Part shown: piece by piece, positions 17,025-24,393 of the stretch
How positions within the stretch are numbered: position 1 is the stretch's first letter
How the letters are laid out: each line of letters starts with the position of its first letter
NCBI RefSeq assembly: GCF_002814235.1
Contig: NZ_PHSU01000011.1
Coordinates: 464,007 to 528,006, forward strand
Reading direction: 5' to 3'
Origin: Pseudomonas sp. QS1027
GTDB lineage: Bacteria; Pseudomonadota; Gammaproteobacteria; Pseudomonadales; Pseudomonadaceae
Length of the DNA stretch: 64,000 bases
Program-made: the position numbers and the translations under genes
The notes under the pieces: model-generated
What the model saw: the letters and a program-made list of their open reading frames with translations, nothing else
Told to the model about the DNA's origin: nothing
Databases searched by the model: none

Positions 17025-18161
17025 ATGCTGACCCGACTCTGGCTGCGCCTCGGCGCCTTTCTGGGCAAGAGCCTGCTGATCCTGATCGGCCTCGGGCTGG
17101 TCGGCTGGGCCCTGGCCAGCGGCTGGTACGCCTGGCGCCATAGCGGCCCGGTGTCCGCCGAGGAACAGATTCCGCCCGGCGAATCGGCCATGACCCAGGA
17201 CATCATCCAGACCGCGGTGCGCATCGTCGACCAGCACCGCGAGGGCACCCGCTACCTGCGCGATGCCCATGCCAAGGCCCATGGCTGCGTGAAGGCCGAG
17301 GTTCAGGTGCCGAGTGATCTGAGCAGCGATCTGCGCCAGGGTGTGTTTGCCGAGCCGGGCAAGACCTGGCAGGCGCTGATACGCCTGTCCAATGGCAACG
17401 CCTATCCCCAGTTCGACAGTATTCGTGATGCCCGCGGCATGGCGCTGAAGCTGCTCGATGTACCGGGCAAGCAATTGCTGCCGGGGCAACAGGGGCGCAA
17501 CGAGCAGGATTTCGTGATGTTCAGTCATCCGAACTTCTTCGTCAGCGATGTCGCCGAGTACCAGCAGAACATCGGGGCCCAGGCGGACGGCAAGCAGGTG
17601 CTGGCGTTTTTCCCGAGCTGGAACCCGACCACCTGGCAGGTACGCCATCTGTTTATCGCCCTGGCGACCTTGGCACCGGCGCCGATCAGTCCGACGCAGA
17701 CCACTTACTTTTCGGTCTCGCCCTACAAGTTCGGCAATGACAACGCCAAGTTCCGTGTAGCCCCTGACCCGCAGAGCTGCCCGGAATATGCCTTGCCGAA
17801 ACAGAATGAGGACCTGCCGAACTTCCTTCGTAGCGCCCTGACCCAACAGTTATCCACAGACCGTGTCCCGGCCTGTTTCGTCTTGCAGATCCAGCGGCAG
17901 AATGCGCACCTGTATATGCCGATCGAAGACACCAGCATTGAATGGAAGGAGAGTGATGCGCCGTTCCAGACGGTGGCGCGGATCCGGATTCCGGCCCAGG
18001 ATTTCGATACGCTGGAACAGAATATCGCCTGTGACAACCAGTCGTTCAGCCCTTGGCACGGTCTTGAGGCGCACCGGCCGATTGGTGGGATCAACCGGTT
18101 GCGCAAGGCGGTGTATGACGCGGTCAGCGATTACCGGCATAGCCGCAACGCCGAGCAATAA
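17025..18161 (+). CDS. Membrane-anchored catalase-family haem protein
   Basis: A 378-residue protein with an N-terminal membrane segment (about 16-36) and a reduced catalase fold. The string RDAHAKAHGC aligns with the catalase distal-histidine region. IRLSNGNAYPQFDSIRDARG, MALKLLD and DFVMFSHPNFFVSDVAEY are typical of catalase-related (SrpA/minicatalase-like) proteins. Near the C-terminus is GGINRLRKAVYDAVSDYR, with a candidate proximal tyrosine. It is shorter than true catalases (about 480). Co-directional with the di-haem cytochrome 37 nt upstream. Probably periplasmic-facing peroxide or fatty-acid hydroperoxide chemistry (inference). Confidence 0.82.
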   Translation: MLTRLWLRLGAFLGKSLLILIGLGLVGWALASGWYAWRHSGPVSAEEQIPPGESAMTQDIIQTAVRIVDQHREGTRYLRDAHAKAHGCVKAEVQVPSDLSSDLRQGVFAEPGKTWQALIRLSNGNAYPQFDSIRDARGMALKLLDVPGKQLLPGQQGRNEQDFVMFSHPNFFVSDVAEYQQNIGAQADGKQVLAFFPSWNPTTWQVRHLFIALATLAPAPISPTQTTYFSVSPYKFGNDNAKFRVAPDPQSCPEYALPKQNEDLPNFLRSALTQQLSTDRVPACFVLQIQRQNAHLYMPIEDTSIEWKESDAPFQTVARIRIPAQDFDTLEQNIACDNQSFSPWHGLEAHRPIGGINRLRKAVYDAVSDYRHSRNAEQ

Positions 18162-18175
18162 ACCCCAGACGACAA

Positions 18176-18200
18176 AAAGCCCGCACAAGGCGGGCTTTCT
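18176..18200. terminator. Bidirectional terminator
   Basis: AAAGCCCGC and GCGGGCTTT arms surround ACAAG, with A-run and T-rich flanks. It lies between the catalase-like gene (ends 18161) and the convergent tRNA-Asp, so it can serve both. Confidence 0.8.
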
Positions 18201-18239
18201 GTGATGACCTGGCGTTCAGTGGTCCAGATCATTTGAAGA

Positions 18240-18316
18240 TGGCGCAGCGGACGGGACTCGAACCCGCGACCCCCGGCGTGACAGGCCGGTATTCTAACCG
18301 ACTGAACTACCGCTGC
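18240..18316 (-). tRNA. tRNA-Asp(GTC), copy 1
   Basis: A 77-nt cloverleaf including encoded CCA. The 5' acceptor strand GCAGCGG pairs with CCGCTGC, followed by discriminator G and CCA. The anticodon loop CTGTCAC gives anticodon GTC; the T-loop reads TTCGAGT. It is transcribed after tRNA-Val in the same short operon on the minus strand. Confidence 0.97.
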
Positions 18317-18335
18317 GCGTAGCGTTGAAGCGAAA

Positions 18336-18411
18336 TGGTGGGTGATGACGGGATCGAACCGCCGACCCTCTGCTTGTAAGGCAGATGCTCTCCCAGCTGA
18401 GCTAATCACCC
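18336..18411 (-). tRNA. tRNA-Val(TAC), copy 1
   Basis: 76 nt with CCA. Acceptor GGGTGAT pairs with ATCACCC. The anticodon loop CTTACAA gives TAC, reading GUA/GUG. First gene of the Val-Asp operon. It differs from the second copy by one D-loop base (T here, C in copy 2). Confidence 0.97.
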
Positions 18412-18510
18412 TTTCGTTTCGGTGCGGGCGCATTATGCCACAAAAAATCCATAACGCACTGATTTAGATAATCTTTTTTCAGCACTTGGATTTCTTGAAG
18501 CTCAGCCCGC

Positions 18511-18557
18511 AAAAAAACCGGGCCAGAGGGGCGAAACACAGCCGCCCGACTCTGGCC
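18511..18557 (-). terminator. Terminator after the MFS gene
   Basis: On the minus strand GGCCAGAG pairs with CTCTGGCC (18550-18557 with 18521-18528), with an inner GGGCG/CGCCC stem, followed by CGG and seven T (18517-18511). It lies just past the MFS stop at 18572. Confidence 0.75.
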
Positions 18558-18571
18558 GCCAATGGCCTATT

Positions 18572-19861
18572 TCAATGCGACCGAAGGGCGGTGCCCTGGC
18601 TTCCGGCAGCCGGGGCATGCCCGCGTACCGCCAGGATGACCACCAGCATCCCCAACCCGCAGACCCCGGCGGTGATCACGAACGCGACGTTGTAACCTCC
18701 GCCGTACTGCACCACCAGACCGGTCAAAGACGGCGCAATGATGCCGGCAAGGTTGGCCAGCAAATGAACGAAACCACCGGTGCCACCGACACGATTCTTC
18801 GGCACGATGTCCTGAATCAGCCCCCAGCAGATCTGTGGTGTGACGAACAGGAAAACACTCGACACCGTGATGCAGGCCACCGCCATGCTCAACGACGACA
18901 CCTGGGTGGTGATCATCACGCAAGTGGCCGCGACCCCAAGGCCGACGATCAGCACGCACTTGCGCGCCAGGATCACATTACCCAGCTTCCTGGCCAATGC
19001 ATCGGTGACAAAACCGCCGCCCAGAAAGCCCAACGCCGCTCCCAACCACGGGATCACGGCGATGATGCTCATGCTCTTGATATCCAGGTGCTGAAAGTCC
19101 ATCAGGTAGCTGGGTAGCCAGGTCAGGAAGAAATACAGCACATAGTTGAAGCAGAAAAACGCGGTCGCGACAGCCAGCACCGGAGCGGAAAAAATGTAGC
19201 TGACCAGGCTGCGGCCTTCCTGCACACCTTCGACCAGCACCTCGGCACGGCTGACACGAATCAACTCGCGCTCGGCCTCGGACACCTTCGGGTGCTGCTC
19301 GGGCGTGTCCTTGAAGATCAACAGCCAGGCCAGCAGCCACAGCGCACCCAGCAAGGCGATCACCACAAACGACACCCGCCAGCCATAATTCAGCGCCACC
19401 AGGCCGACGATCGGCCCCGCCACGGCCGCACCCAGGGGCTGGCCGCAGTTGGTGAAGCCCAACGCCCGCCCAGCCTCTTCCCGAGGAAACCAGTTAGTGA
19501 TCGCCTTGTTGGTGGTGGTGCCCATCGGCCCCTCGCCCATGCCGAACAACACCCGGAAAATCAGCAGGTGGACGTACCCGGTAATGATCGCGGTCAAACC
19601 GCAAAACAGCGACCAGACACCCGCCGCCCAGGCAAAGACCTTTTTCGGACCATAGGTATCGGCAGCCCAGCCGCCGACAAAGCACAGGGCGCAGTAGCCG
19701 ATGAAAAAGCTGCTGAAGATAAAGCCCATCTGGGCATCGTCGATGTGCAGTTCGGTTTTCAACAACGGCGCCACCACCGACAGTGCGGCGCGATCCAGGT
19801 AGTTGAGCATGCCGGCAAAAAACAGCAGCCCGGCGATTTTCCAGCGGTAGTTGTCTTTCAT
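18572..19861 (-). CDS. MFS sugar-acid transporter, anion:cation symporter family
   Basis: A 429-residue, 12-TM permease. MNYLDRAALSVVAPLL near the N-terminus and WAADTYGPKKVFAWA after TM2 are typical of the GudP/ExuT/DgoT (ACS) branch that imports glucarate, galactarate, hexuronates or galactonate by proton symport. MGEGPMGTTTNKAITNWFP and QPLGAAVAGPIVG are also typical. It begins 46 nt after the enolase-superfamily gene and is surely co-transcribed with it, so it probably imports that enzyme's acid-sugar substrate. The exact sugar cannot be read from sequence. Confidence 0.88.
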   Translation of the reverse strand: MKDNYRWKIAGLLFFAGMLNYLDRAALSVVAPLLKTELHIDDAQMGFIFSSFFIGYCALCFVGGWAADTYGPKKVFAWAAGVWSLFCGLTAIITGYVHLLIFRVLFGMGEGPMGTTTNKAITNWFPREEAGRALGFTNCGQPLGAAVAGPIVGLVALNYGWRVSFVVIALLGALWLLAWLLIFKDTPEQHPKVSEAERELIRVSRAEVLVEGVQEGRSLVSYIFSAPVLAVATAFFCFNYVLYFFLTWLPSYLMDFQHLDIKSMSIIAVIPWLGAALGFLGGGFVTDALARKLGNVILARKCVLIVGLGVAATCVMITTQVSSLSMAVACITVSSVFLFVTPQICWGLIQDIVPKNRVGGTGGFVHLLANLAGIIAPSLTGLVVQYGGGYNVAFVITAGVCGLGMLVVILAVRGHAPAAGSQGTALRSH

Positions 19862-19907
19862 TTTTTATGGCCTTTATTATTTTTAGAGAGTGACAGCCTG
19901 TGGTGGC

Positions 19908-21047
19908 TCAACTGATCAGCGCATGGTCCGTGCAATAGCTGCGCAACACCTCGACATCGGGCACAAAACCAAGGCCAGGCACGTCGGGCAGGCTCATGCG
20001 GGGTTTGAAGGCGAGTTCGGGATACAGCAGGCGCTCGAACTCGATAAAGGGGACTTCCAGTGCCACGTCCGCCGGTAACAAGGTGCACAGGTGGGCGACG
20101 GCGAGCAGCCCCGGGCCGAAGTAGAAGCAATGGGGCACGACGCGGACAGCGTGCTCACGAGCAATGGCGAAAACCTCCAGCATCGCGCTGATGCCCCCGA
20201 CCTTGGCGACGCTGGGTTGCAGGACATCGACCGCACCCTGCTCGACCAAGGCGCGAATACCCTTCACCCCAGCGGCGTTTTCACCGGCGGAAATCGCCAC
20301 GCCATGACCACGCACCCGGGCCAGGCCATTGATATCGTCGGGCGGCCAGACGGGCTCCTCCAGCCAACCGAGGTCAAGCTCGCGCAACTGTTCAGCCATG
20401 TCGCACGCCTGGGCAACGGTCCATGGGCAATTGACATCGACCATCAACTCGCCGACCGACACCGGCAGCGCCGCACGGGCCGCCGCAATGGCCGCACAGG
20501 TGGTTTCATGCAGCTTGATCTTGCGAAAGCCCTGCTGGCGGGCGCGGTTGACCTGGGCAAACACCTCGTCGGGATCGCCGCCATAACTGACCAGGCTGGC
20601 ATACAACTCAAGCTCGCGCAGCGTGCCACCCAGCAGCTGGAACAACGGCTGGCCGGCCACTTGTGCGGCCAGGTCCCACAAGGCGATGTCGATACCGGAC
20701 AAGGCATACACCATCGGCCCGGTCGAGCCGAAACCATGCAGGGCGCGACGTGCGACTTCCAGGGTCTGGGCGCGGTCGGCCAGCGCGGTGCCGATGAACA
20801 TGGGCGCCACTACGTCAGTCAACGCCTTGAAGGTCACCGGATTGGAACCGTGGCCAAACGCCTCGCCCCAACCGCTCAGGCCCGTGTCGGTGGTGACCTT
20901 GAGCATCAGGCTTTCCATACGCCGATGTCGGGGCGATGCGGCATTGAAGGCATCGTCGTCCTTGGCCGGCCCGAGGTTCTTGCGCTCGGGGGTGCCCGCG
21001 GAAAACGGGATGCTCAGGCGGATGATCTCGATACTGCGAATAATCAC
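19908..21047 (-). CDS. Mandelate racemase/muconate lactonizing family sugar-acid dehydratase
   Basis: A 379-residue enolase-superfamily enzyme. The GTG at 21047 (product VIIRSIEIIRL) has GGGAG about 7 nt upstream; a TTG five codons earlier would place that ribosome site inside the coding sequence. Catalytic and metal residues: K176-x-K178 in RKIKLHE, D204 (VDVN), E230 (LEEPVW), E256 (SAGEN) and H306 (VVPHC). The position usually occupied by the Asp partner of the catalytic His is Ser279 (LQPSVAKVGG), so the mechanism may differ from classic MR members. Likely dehydrates an acid sugar imported by the downstream MFS protein. Specificity unknown. Confidence 0.88.
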   Translation of the reverse strand: MIIRSIEIIRLSIPFSAGTPERKNLGPAKDDDAFNAASPRHRRMESLMLKVTTDTGLSGWGEAFGHGSNPVTFKALTDVVAPMFIGTALADRAQTLEVARRALHGFGSTGPMVYALSGIDIALWDLAAQVAGQPLFQLLGGTLRELELYASLVSYGGDPDEVFAQVNRARQQGFRKIKLHETTCAAIAAARAALPVSVGELMVDVNCPWTVAQACDMAEQLRELDLGWLEEPVWPPDDINGLARVRGHGVAISAGENAAGVKGIRALVEQGAVDVLQPSVAKVGGISAMLEVFAIAREHAVRVVPHCFYFGPGLLAVAHLCTLLPADVALEVPFIEFERLLYPELAFKPRMSLPDVPGLGFVPDVEVLRSYCTDHALIS

Positions 21048-21287
21048 AGGCAGGTCTCCCAACGCTTTTTTTGGTTTTATAAACTGACGAGGAGCAGTGT
21101 TACGTTATCGTACAACATCATTGAGAGAGGAAGGAATGAATCGTGTGGATTATCCGAACAACGGAGTCGGGAATGCCGGCCTGGGAACGGCGCAACATTG
21201 ATCGCTGGGGAATCGAGGGCTGAGGCCGGCTTGAATGCGTAGGTGAAAACCGCGGCGGGCGCTGGATCCGAAGGGAATTCGGAAAAC
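21048..21287. other. Upstream region of the sugar-acid operon
   Basis: A 240-nt region between the dehydratase start and the tRNA repeat. It contains an imperfect dyad GTTATCGTACAAC at 21103-21115 that resembles FadR/GntR-type operators (core GTAC flanked by T and A). No regulator gene is next to it. I see no convincing ORF. Confidence 0.4.
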
Positions 21288-21288
21288 A

Positions 21289-21315
21289 AAAAAGCCCGCA
21301 CAAGGCGGGCTTTCT
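21289..21315. terminator. Terminator of tRNA operon copy 2
   Basis: The same AAAGCCCGC/GCGGGCTTT hairpin as copy 1, preceded on the plus strand by an A-run (T-run on the minus strand). It lies downstream of tRNA-Asp copy 2. Confidence 0.8.
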
Positions 21316-21353
21316 GTGATGACCTGGCTTTCAGTGGTCCAGATCATCGAATA

Positions 21354-21430
21354 TGGCGCAGCGGACGGGACTCGAACCCGCGACCCCCGGCGTGACAGGC
21401 CGGTATTCTAACCGACTGAACTACCGCTGC
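21354..21430 (-). tRNA. tRNA-Asp(GTC), copy 2
   Basis: 77 nt including CCA, identical in sequence to copy 1 at 18240. Anticodon GTC in loop CTGTCAC. Confidence 0.97.
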
Positions 21431-21449
21431 GCGTAACACTGATATCGAA

Positions 21450-21525
21450 TGGTGGGTGATGACGGGATCGAACCGCCGACCCTCTGCTTGTAAGGCAGAT
21501 GCTCTCCCGGCTGAGCTAATCACCC
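21450..21525 (-). tRNA. tRNA-Val(TAC), copy 2
   Basis: 76 nt including CCA with anticodon TAC. It is identical to copy 1 except for one D-loop base: GCTCAGCCGGGAGAGC here, GCTCAGCTGGGAGAGC in copy 1. Confidence 0.97.
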
Positions 21526-21685
21526 TTCGCTTTCGGTGTGGCGCGCATTCTACGGAGCACCCCACACTCTGGCAAGCACTTTTTTTAATATTTTTCTCAG
21601 GGCTTCCAAAGACTTAGCAGAGGGTTGGCCTATCGGGCCATGAAGAGAATAATGCCCACCTTTGTATAAAGGAGAGATGCACCCC

Positions 21686-22606
21686 ATGTGGTTCAAGAAC
21701 CTGCTTATCTATCGCCTGACCCAAGATCTGCCTTTTGATGCCGAGGCGCTGGAAACCGCACTGGCGACCAAACCGGCCCGCCCCTGTGCAAGCCAGGAGT
21801 TGACCACTTACGGTTTCGTCGCGCCCTTCGGCAAAGGCGAAGACGCCCCGCTGGTGCATGTCAGCGGCGACTTCCTGCTGGTGGCCGCGCGCAAGGAAGA
21901 ACGCATCCTGCCGGGTAGCGTGGTGCGCGATGCACTGAAGGAAAAGGTCGAGGAGATCGAAGCCGAACAGATGCGCAAGGTCTACAAGAAGGAGCGTGAC
22001 CAGCTCAAGGATGAAATCATCCAGGCGTTCCTGCCCCGTGCGTTTATCCGTCGTTCGTCGACCTTTGCCGCGATTGCGCCGAAACAGGGCCTGATCCTGG
22101 TCAACTCGGCCAGCCCGAAACGCGCCGAAGACCTGCTGTCGACCTTGCGTGAAGTGCTCGGCACCCTGCCGGTGCGTCCGCTGACGGTGAAAACCGCGCC
22201 AAGCGCGATCATGACCGACTGGGTGAAGACCCAGGTGACCGCGGAGCATTTCTTCGTTCTCGACGAATGCGAGCTGCGTGATACCCATGAAGACGGCGGC
22301 ATTGTGCGCTGCAAGCGCCAGGACCTGACCGGCGAGGAAATCCAGCTGCACCTGAGCACCGGCAAGGTGGTGACCCAATTGTCCCTGGCCTGGCAGGACA
22401 AGTTGTCCTTCGTGCTCGACGACAAGATGGTGGTCAAGCGCCTGAAGTTCGAAGACCTGCTGCAGGATCAGGCCGAACAGGACGGCGGCGAAGAAGCCCT
22501 GGGCCAGCTGGATGCCAGCTTCACCTTGATGATGCTGACCTTCGGCGAGTTCCTGCCGCAGCTGTTCGAGGCCCTGGGTGGCGAGGAAATGCCGCAGGGT
22601 ATCTGA
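21686..22606 (+). CDS. rdgC: Recombination-associated protein RdgC
   Basis: A 306-residue nucleoid-associated, ring-forming DNA-binding protein that limits RecA activity. Start ATG 21686 ([20 protein letters not shown], the usual RdgC N-terminus) lies 10 nt after GGAGA. Characteristic strings: [37 protein letters not shown] and VLDECELRD. Full length for the family. Monocistronic between the tRNA operon and a REP cluster. Confidence 0.96.
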   Translation: MWFKNLLIYRLTQDLPFDAEALETALATKPARPCASQELTTYGFVAPFGKGEDAPLVHVSGDFLLVAARKEERILPGSVVRDALKEKVEEIEAEQMRKVYKKERDQLKDEIIQAFLPRAFIRRSSTFAAIAPKQGLILVNSASPKRAEDLLSTLREVLGTLPVRPLTVKTAPSAIMTDWVKTQVTAEHFFVLDECELRDTHEDGGIVRCKRQDLTGEEIQLHLSTGKVVTQLSLAWQDKLSFVLDDKMVVKRLKFEDLLQDQAEQDGGEEALGQLDASFTLMMLTFGEFLPQLFEALGGEEMPQGI

Positions 22607-22622
22607 TGCCGAGCGCGGTCCC

Positions 22623-22812
22623 TGTGCAGGAGCCGGCTTGCTGGCGATGGGGGCCTAGAGGTCGCTAAAGGCTTCGCGGGCAAGCCCTGCTCCTACAGTG
22701 CGTTGTCAGGCACAGATTTTGTGTACGACACAGACCTGTAGGAGCCTGGCTTGCCAGCGAAGAGGCCCTCAAGATCACCAAAGGCTTCGCAGGCAAGCCC
22801 CTCTCCCACAGG
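22623..22812. repeat. Cluster of four degenerate REP elements
   Basis: Alternating inverted copies of the Pseudomonas REP unit (GGAGCCGGCTTGCTGGCGA type) lie at about 22623-22650, 22671-22698, 22736-22762 and 22783-22812, filling the rdgC to BASS-transporter gap. Such elements are palindromic and mobilised by RAYT transposases. Confidence 0.8.
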
Positions 22813-22859
22813 CCCCCGCGCTTGTCTGGCCCAACACTGCATATAACAAGGAAACCCCC

Positions 22860-23825
22860 ATGCGCGCTCTGGCCACACTCAGCCGCTTCGTCGGCAATAC
22901 CTTCGCCTACTGGGTGCTGGTTTTCGCCGTGCTGGCGTTCCTGCAACCCACCTGGTTCATCGCCCTGAAATTCGCCATCGTGCCGCTGCTCGGCCTGGTG
23001 ATGTTCGGCATGGGCCTGACCCTCAAACTCGACGATTTCGCCGAAGTCGCCCGCCATCCCTGGCGCGTGGCCCTGGGCGTGATCGCCCACTTTATTATCA
23101 TGCCCGGCGTTGCCTGGCTGCTCTGCCGGATCTTCCAGCTACCGGCGGAAATCGCCGTCGGGGTGATCCTGGTCGGCTGCTGCCCCAGTGGCACCTCCTC
23201 CAATGTCATGACCTGGCTGGCCCGCGGCGATCTCGCGCTGTCAGTGGCCATCGCCGCCGTCACCACCCTCCTCGCCCCGCTGCTGACCCCCGCGCTGATC
23301 TGGCTGCTGGCCTCGGCCTGGTTGCCGGTTTCGTTCGGCGAGCTGTTCTGGTCGATCCTGCAGGTGGTGTTGCTGCCGATTGTGCTCGGTGTCGTCGCCC
23401 AACGCCTGCTGGGGGCGCGGGTCCGCCATGCGGTGGAAGTCCTGCCGCTGGTGTCGGTGGTGAGCATCGTGATCATCGTCGCCGCCGTGGTCGCCGCCAG
23501 CCAGGCGAAGATCGCCGAGTCCGGCCTGCTGATCATGGCCGTGGTCATGCTGCACAACAGCTTCGGCTACCTGTTGGGTTACTTCACCGGCCGCCTGTTC
23601 AAGCTGCCACTGGCCCAGCGCAAATCCCTGGCACTGGAAGTCGGCATGCAGAACTCGGGGCTGGGCGCCGCGTTGGCCAGCGCGCACTTCTCGCCGCTGG
23701 CGGCGGTGCCCAGCGCGTTGTTCAGTGTCTGGCACAATATTTCCGGCGCCCTGCTCTCAACCTGGTTCCGCCGCATGAGCGAAAAGCAGGATCGCGAACA
23801 AGCCGCTGACAGTGCCCTGAACTGA
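22860..23825 (+). CDS. Bile acid:sodium symporter (BASS) family transporter
   Basis: A 321-residue membrane protein with about ten TM segments. Family signatures: FGMGLTLKLDDFAEVARHPW, GVILVGCCPSGTSSNVMTW and EVGMQNSGLGAALASAHF. ATG 22860 has AAGGA 8 nt upstream; the frame is open further back but runs through REP sequence. It imports an organic anion with Na+; bacterial members take up pantoate, pyruvate or other keto acids, and the substrate here is unknown. Confidence 0.9.
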   Translation: MRALATLSRFVGNTFAYWVLVFAVLAFLQPTWFIALKFAIVPLLGLVMFGMGLTLKLDDFAEVARHPWRVALGVIAHFIIMPGVAWLLCRIFQLPAEIAVGVILVGCCPSGTSSNVMTWLARGDLALSVAIAAVTTLLAPLLTPALIWLLASAWLPVSFGELFWSILQVVLLPIVLGVVAQRLLGARVRHAVEVLPLVSVVSIVIIVAAVVAASQAKIAESGLLIMAVVMLHNSFGYLLGYFTGRLFKLPLAQRKSLALEVGMQNSGLGAALASAHFSPLAAVPSALFSVWHNISGALLSTWFRRMSEKQDREQAADSALN

Positions 23826-23871
23826 AGGAAACTTGATCCCCCGGGCAGGAATGGGCACTATAGTGCGCAGC

Positions 23872-23936
23872 GCAGGGACGACCTTGCGGCTTGCGCGCGG
23901 TATCCATCCGGGGACGACCCCATCCATAGATGGAGG
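23872..23936 (+). promoter_or_regulatory. Guanidine-II (mini-ykkC) riboswitch
   Basis: Two small hairpins each close an ACGA tetraloop: GCAGGG-ACGA-CCTTGC (23872-23887) and GGGG-ACGA-CCCC (23910-23921), the defining pattern of guanidine-II. Just after the second, CCATC-CATA-GATGG can form a hairpin that covers part of the GGAGG ribosome site (about 23932-23936). Guanidine binding would be expected to hold the two aptamer hairpins and free the site, switching on the exporter gene below. Confidence 0.88.
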
Positions 23937-23941
23937 TCTTC

Positions 23942-24259
23942 ATGTCCTGGATCATTCTGTTTTTCGCCGGTCTCTTCGAAGTCGGCTGGGCCGTTGGCCT
24001 CAAGTACACCGACGGCTTCAGCCGCCCGCTCCCCACCGCCCTCACCGTCGCGGCCATGGCCGTCAGCCTCGGCCTGCTGGGCCTTGCCATGAAGGAATTG
24101 CCGCTGGGCACCGCCTATGCGATCTGGACCGGTGTCGGCGCGGTGGGCACGGTGATCGCCGGGATCATCCTGTTCGGTGAGTCCATGGCGTTGTTTCGAC
24201 TGGCGAGTGTGGGCTTGATCATCGCGGGATTGATCGGCCTGAAAGTCTCGGCCGCCTGA
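23942..24259 (+). CDS. gdx: Guanidinium exporter, SMR family (Gdx/SugE)
   Basis: A 105-residue protein with four TM helices and the SMR-essential glutamate at position 13 ([18 protein letters not shown]). [19 protein letters not shown] and the family length fit the Gdx/SugE subgroup, which exports guanidinium in exchange for protons as an antiparallel dimer. ATG 23942 follows GGAGG. The guanidine-II riboswitch directly upstream independently supports guanidinium as substrate over quaternary-ammonium drugs. Confidence 0.95.
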   Translation: MSWIILFFAGLFEVGWAVGLKYTDGFSRPLPTALTVAAMAVSLGLLGLAMKELPLGTAYAIWTGVGAVGTVIAGIILFGESMALFRLASVGLIIAGLIGLKVSAA

Positions 24260-24267
24260 CGCGCGCC

Positions 24268-24353
24268 CTGTAGGAGCCGGCTTGCTGGCGATGGCGTCCG
24301 AATGGACGCTGCAAGGCTCAAGGGCCTCATCGCCAGCAAGCCGGCTCCTACAG
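24268..24353. repeat. REPIN (two inverted REP units)
   Basis: Two REP units in inverted orientation, CTGTAGGAGCCGGCTTGC ... GCAAGCCGGCTCCTACAG, with extended GGCGATG/CATCGCC arms, form an 86-nt hairpin. It lies between the convergent gdx and LplT-PlsC genes. Confidence 0.9.
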
Positions 24354-24393
24354 GGTTTATTTCGCCCGCCAGTTCGGTGGGCGACACCGCCAC

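Larger units (their letters stand above)
18172..18437 (-). repeat. tRNA-operon direct repeat, copy 1
   Basis: This terminator + tRNA-Asp + tRNA-Val segment of about 265 bp is repeated at 21288-21546 with scattered differences, mostly in spacers. Both copies are in the same orientation and flank a 2.85-kb segment carrying the MFS and enolase-superfamily genes. Confidence 0.85.
21288..21546 (-). repeat. tRNA-operon direct repeat, copy 2
   Basis: The second copy of the terminator/tRNA-Asp/tRNA-Val segment, in the same orientation as 18172-18437. It is bounded by the sugar-acid operon on one side and rdgC on the other. Confidence 0.85.

Noticed and set aside
17850..17858. Perfect DnaA box inside the catalase-like gene
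   Set aside because: A single box within coding sequence with no partner is expected by chance.
21077..21347. Short reverse frames between the sugar-acid operon and tRNA-Asp copy 2
   Set aside because: Three mutually overlapping frames, two running into the tRNA terminator repeat; composition is shadow-like.
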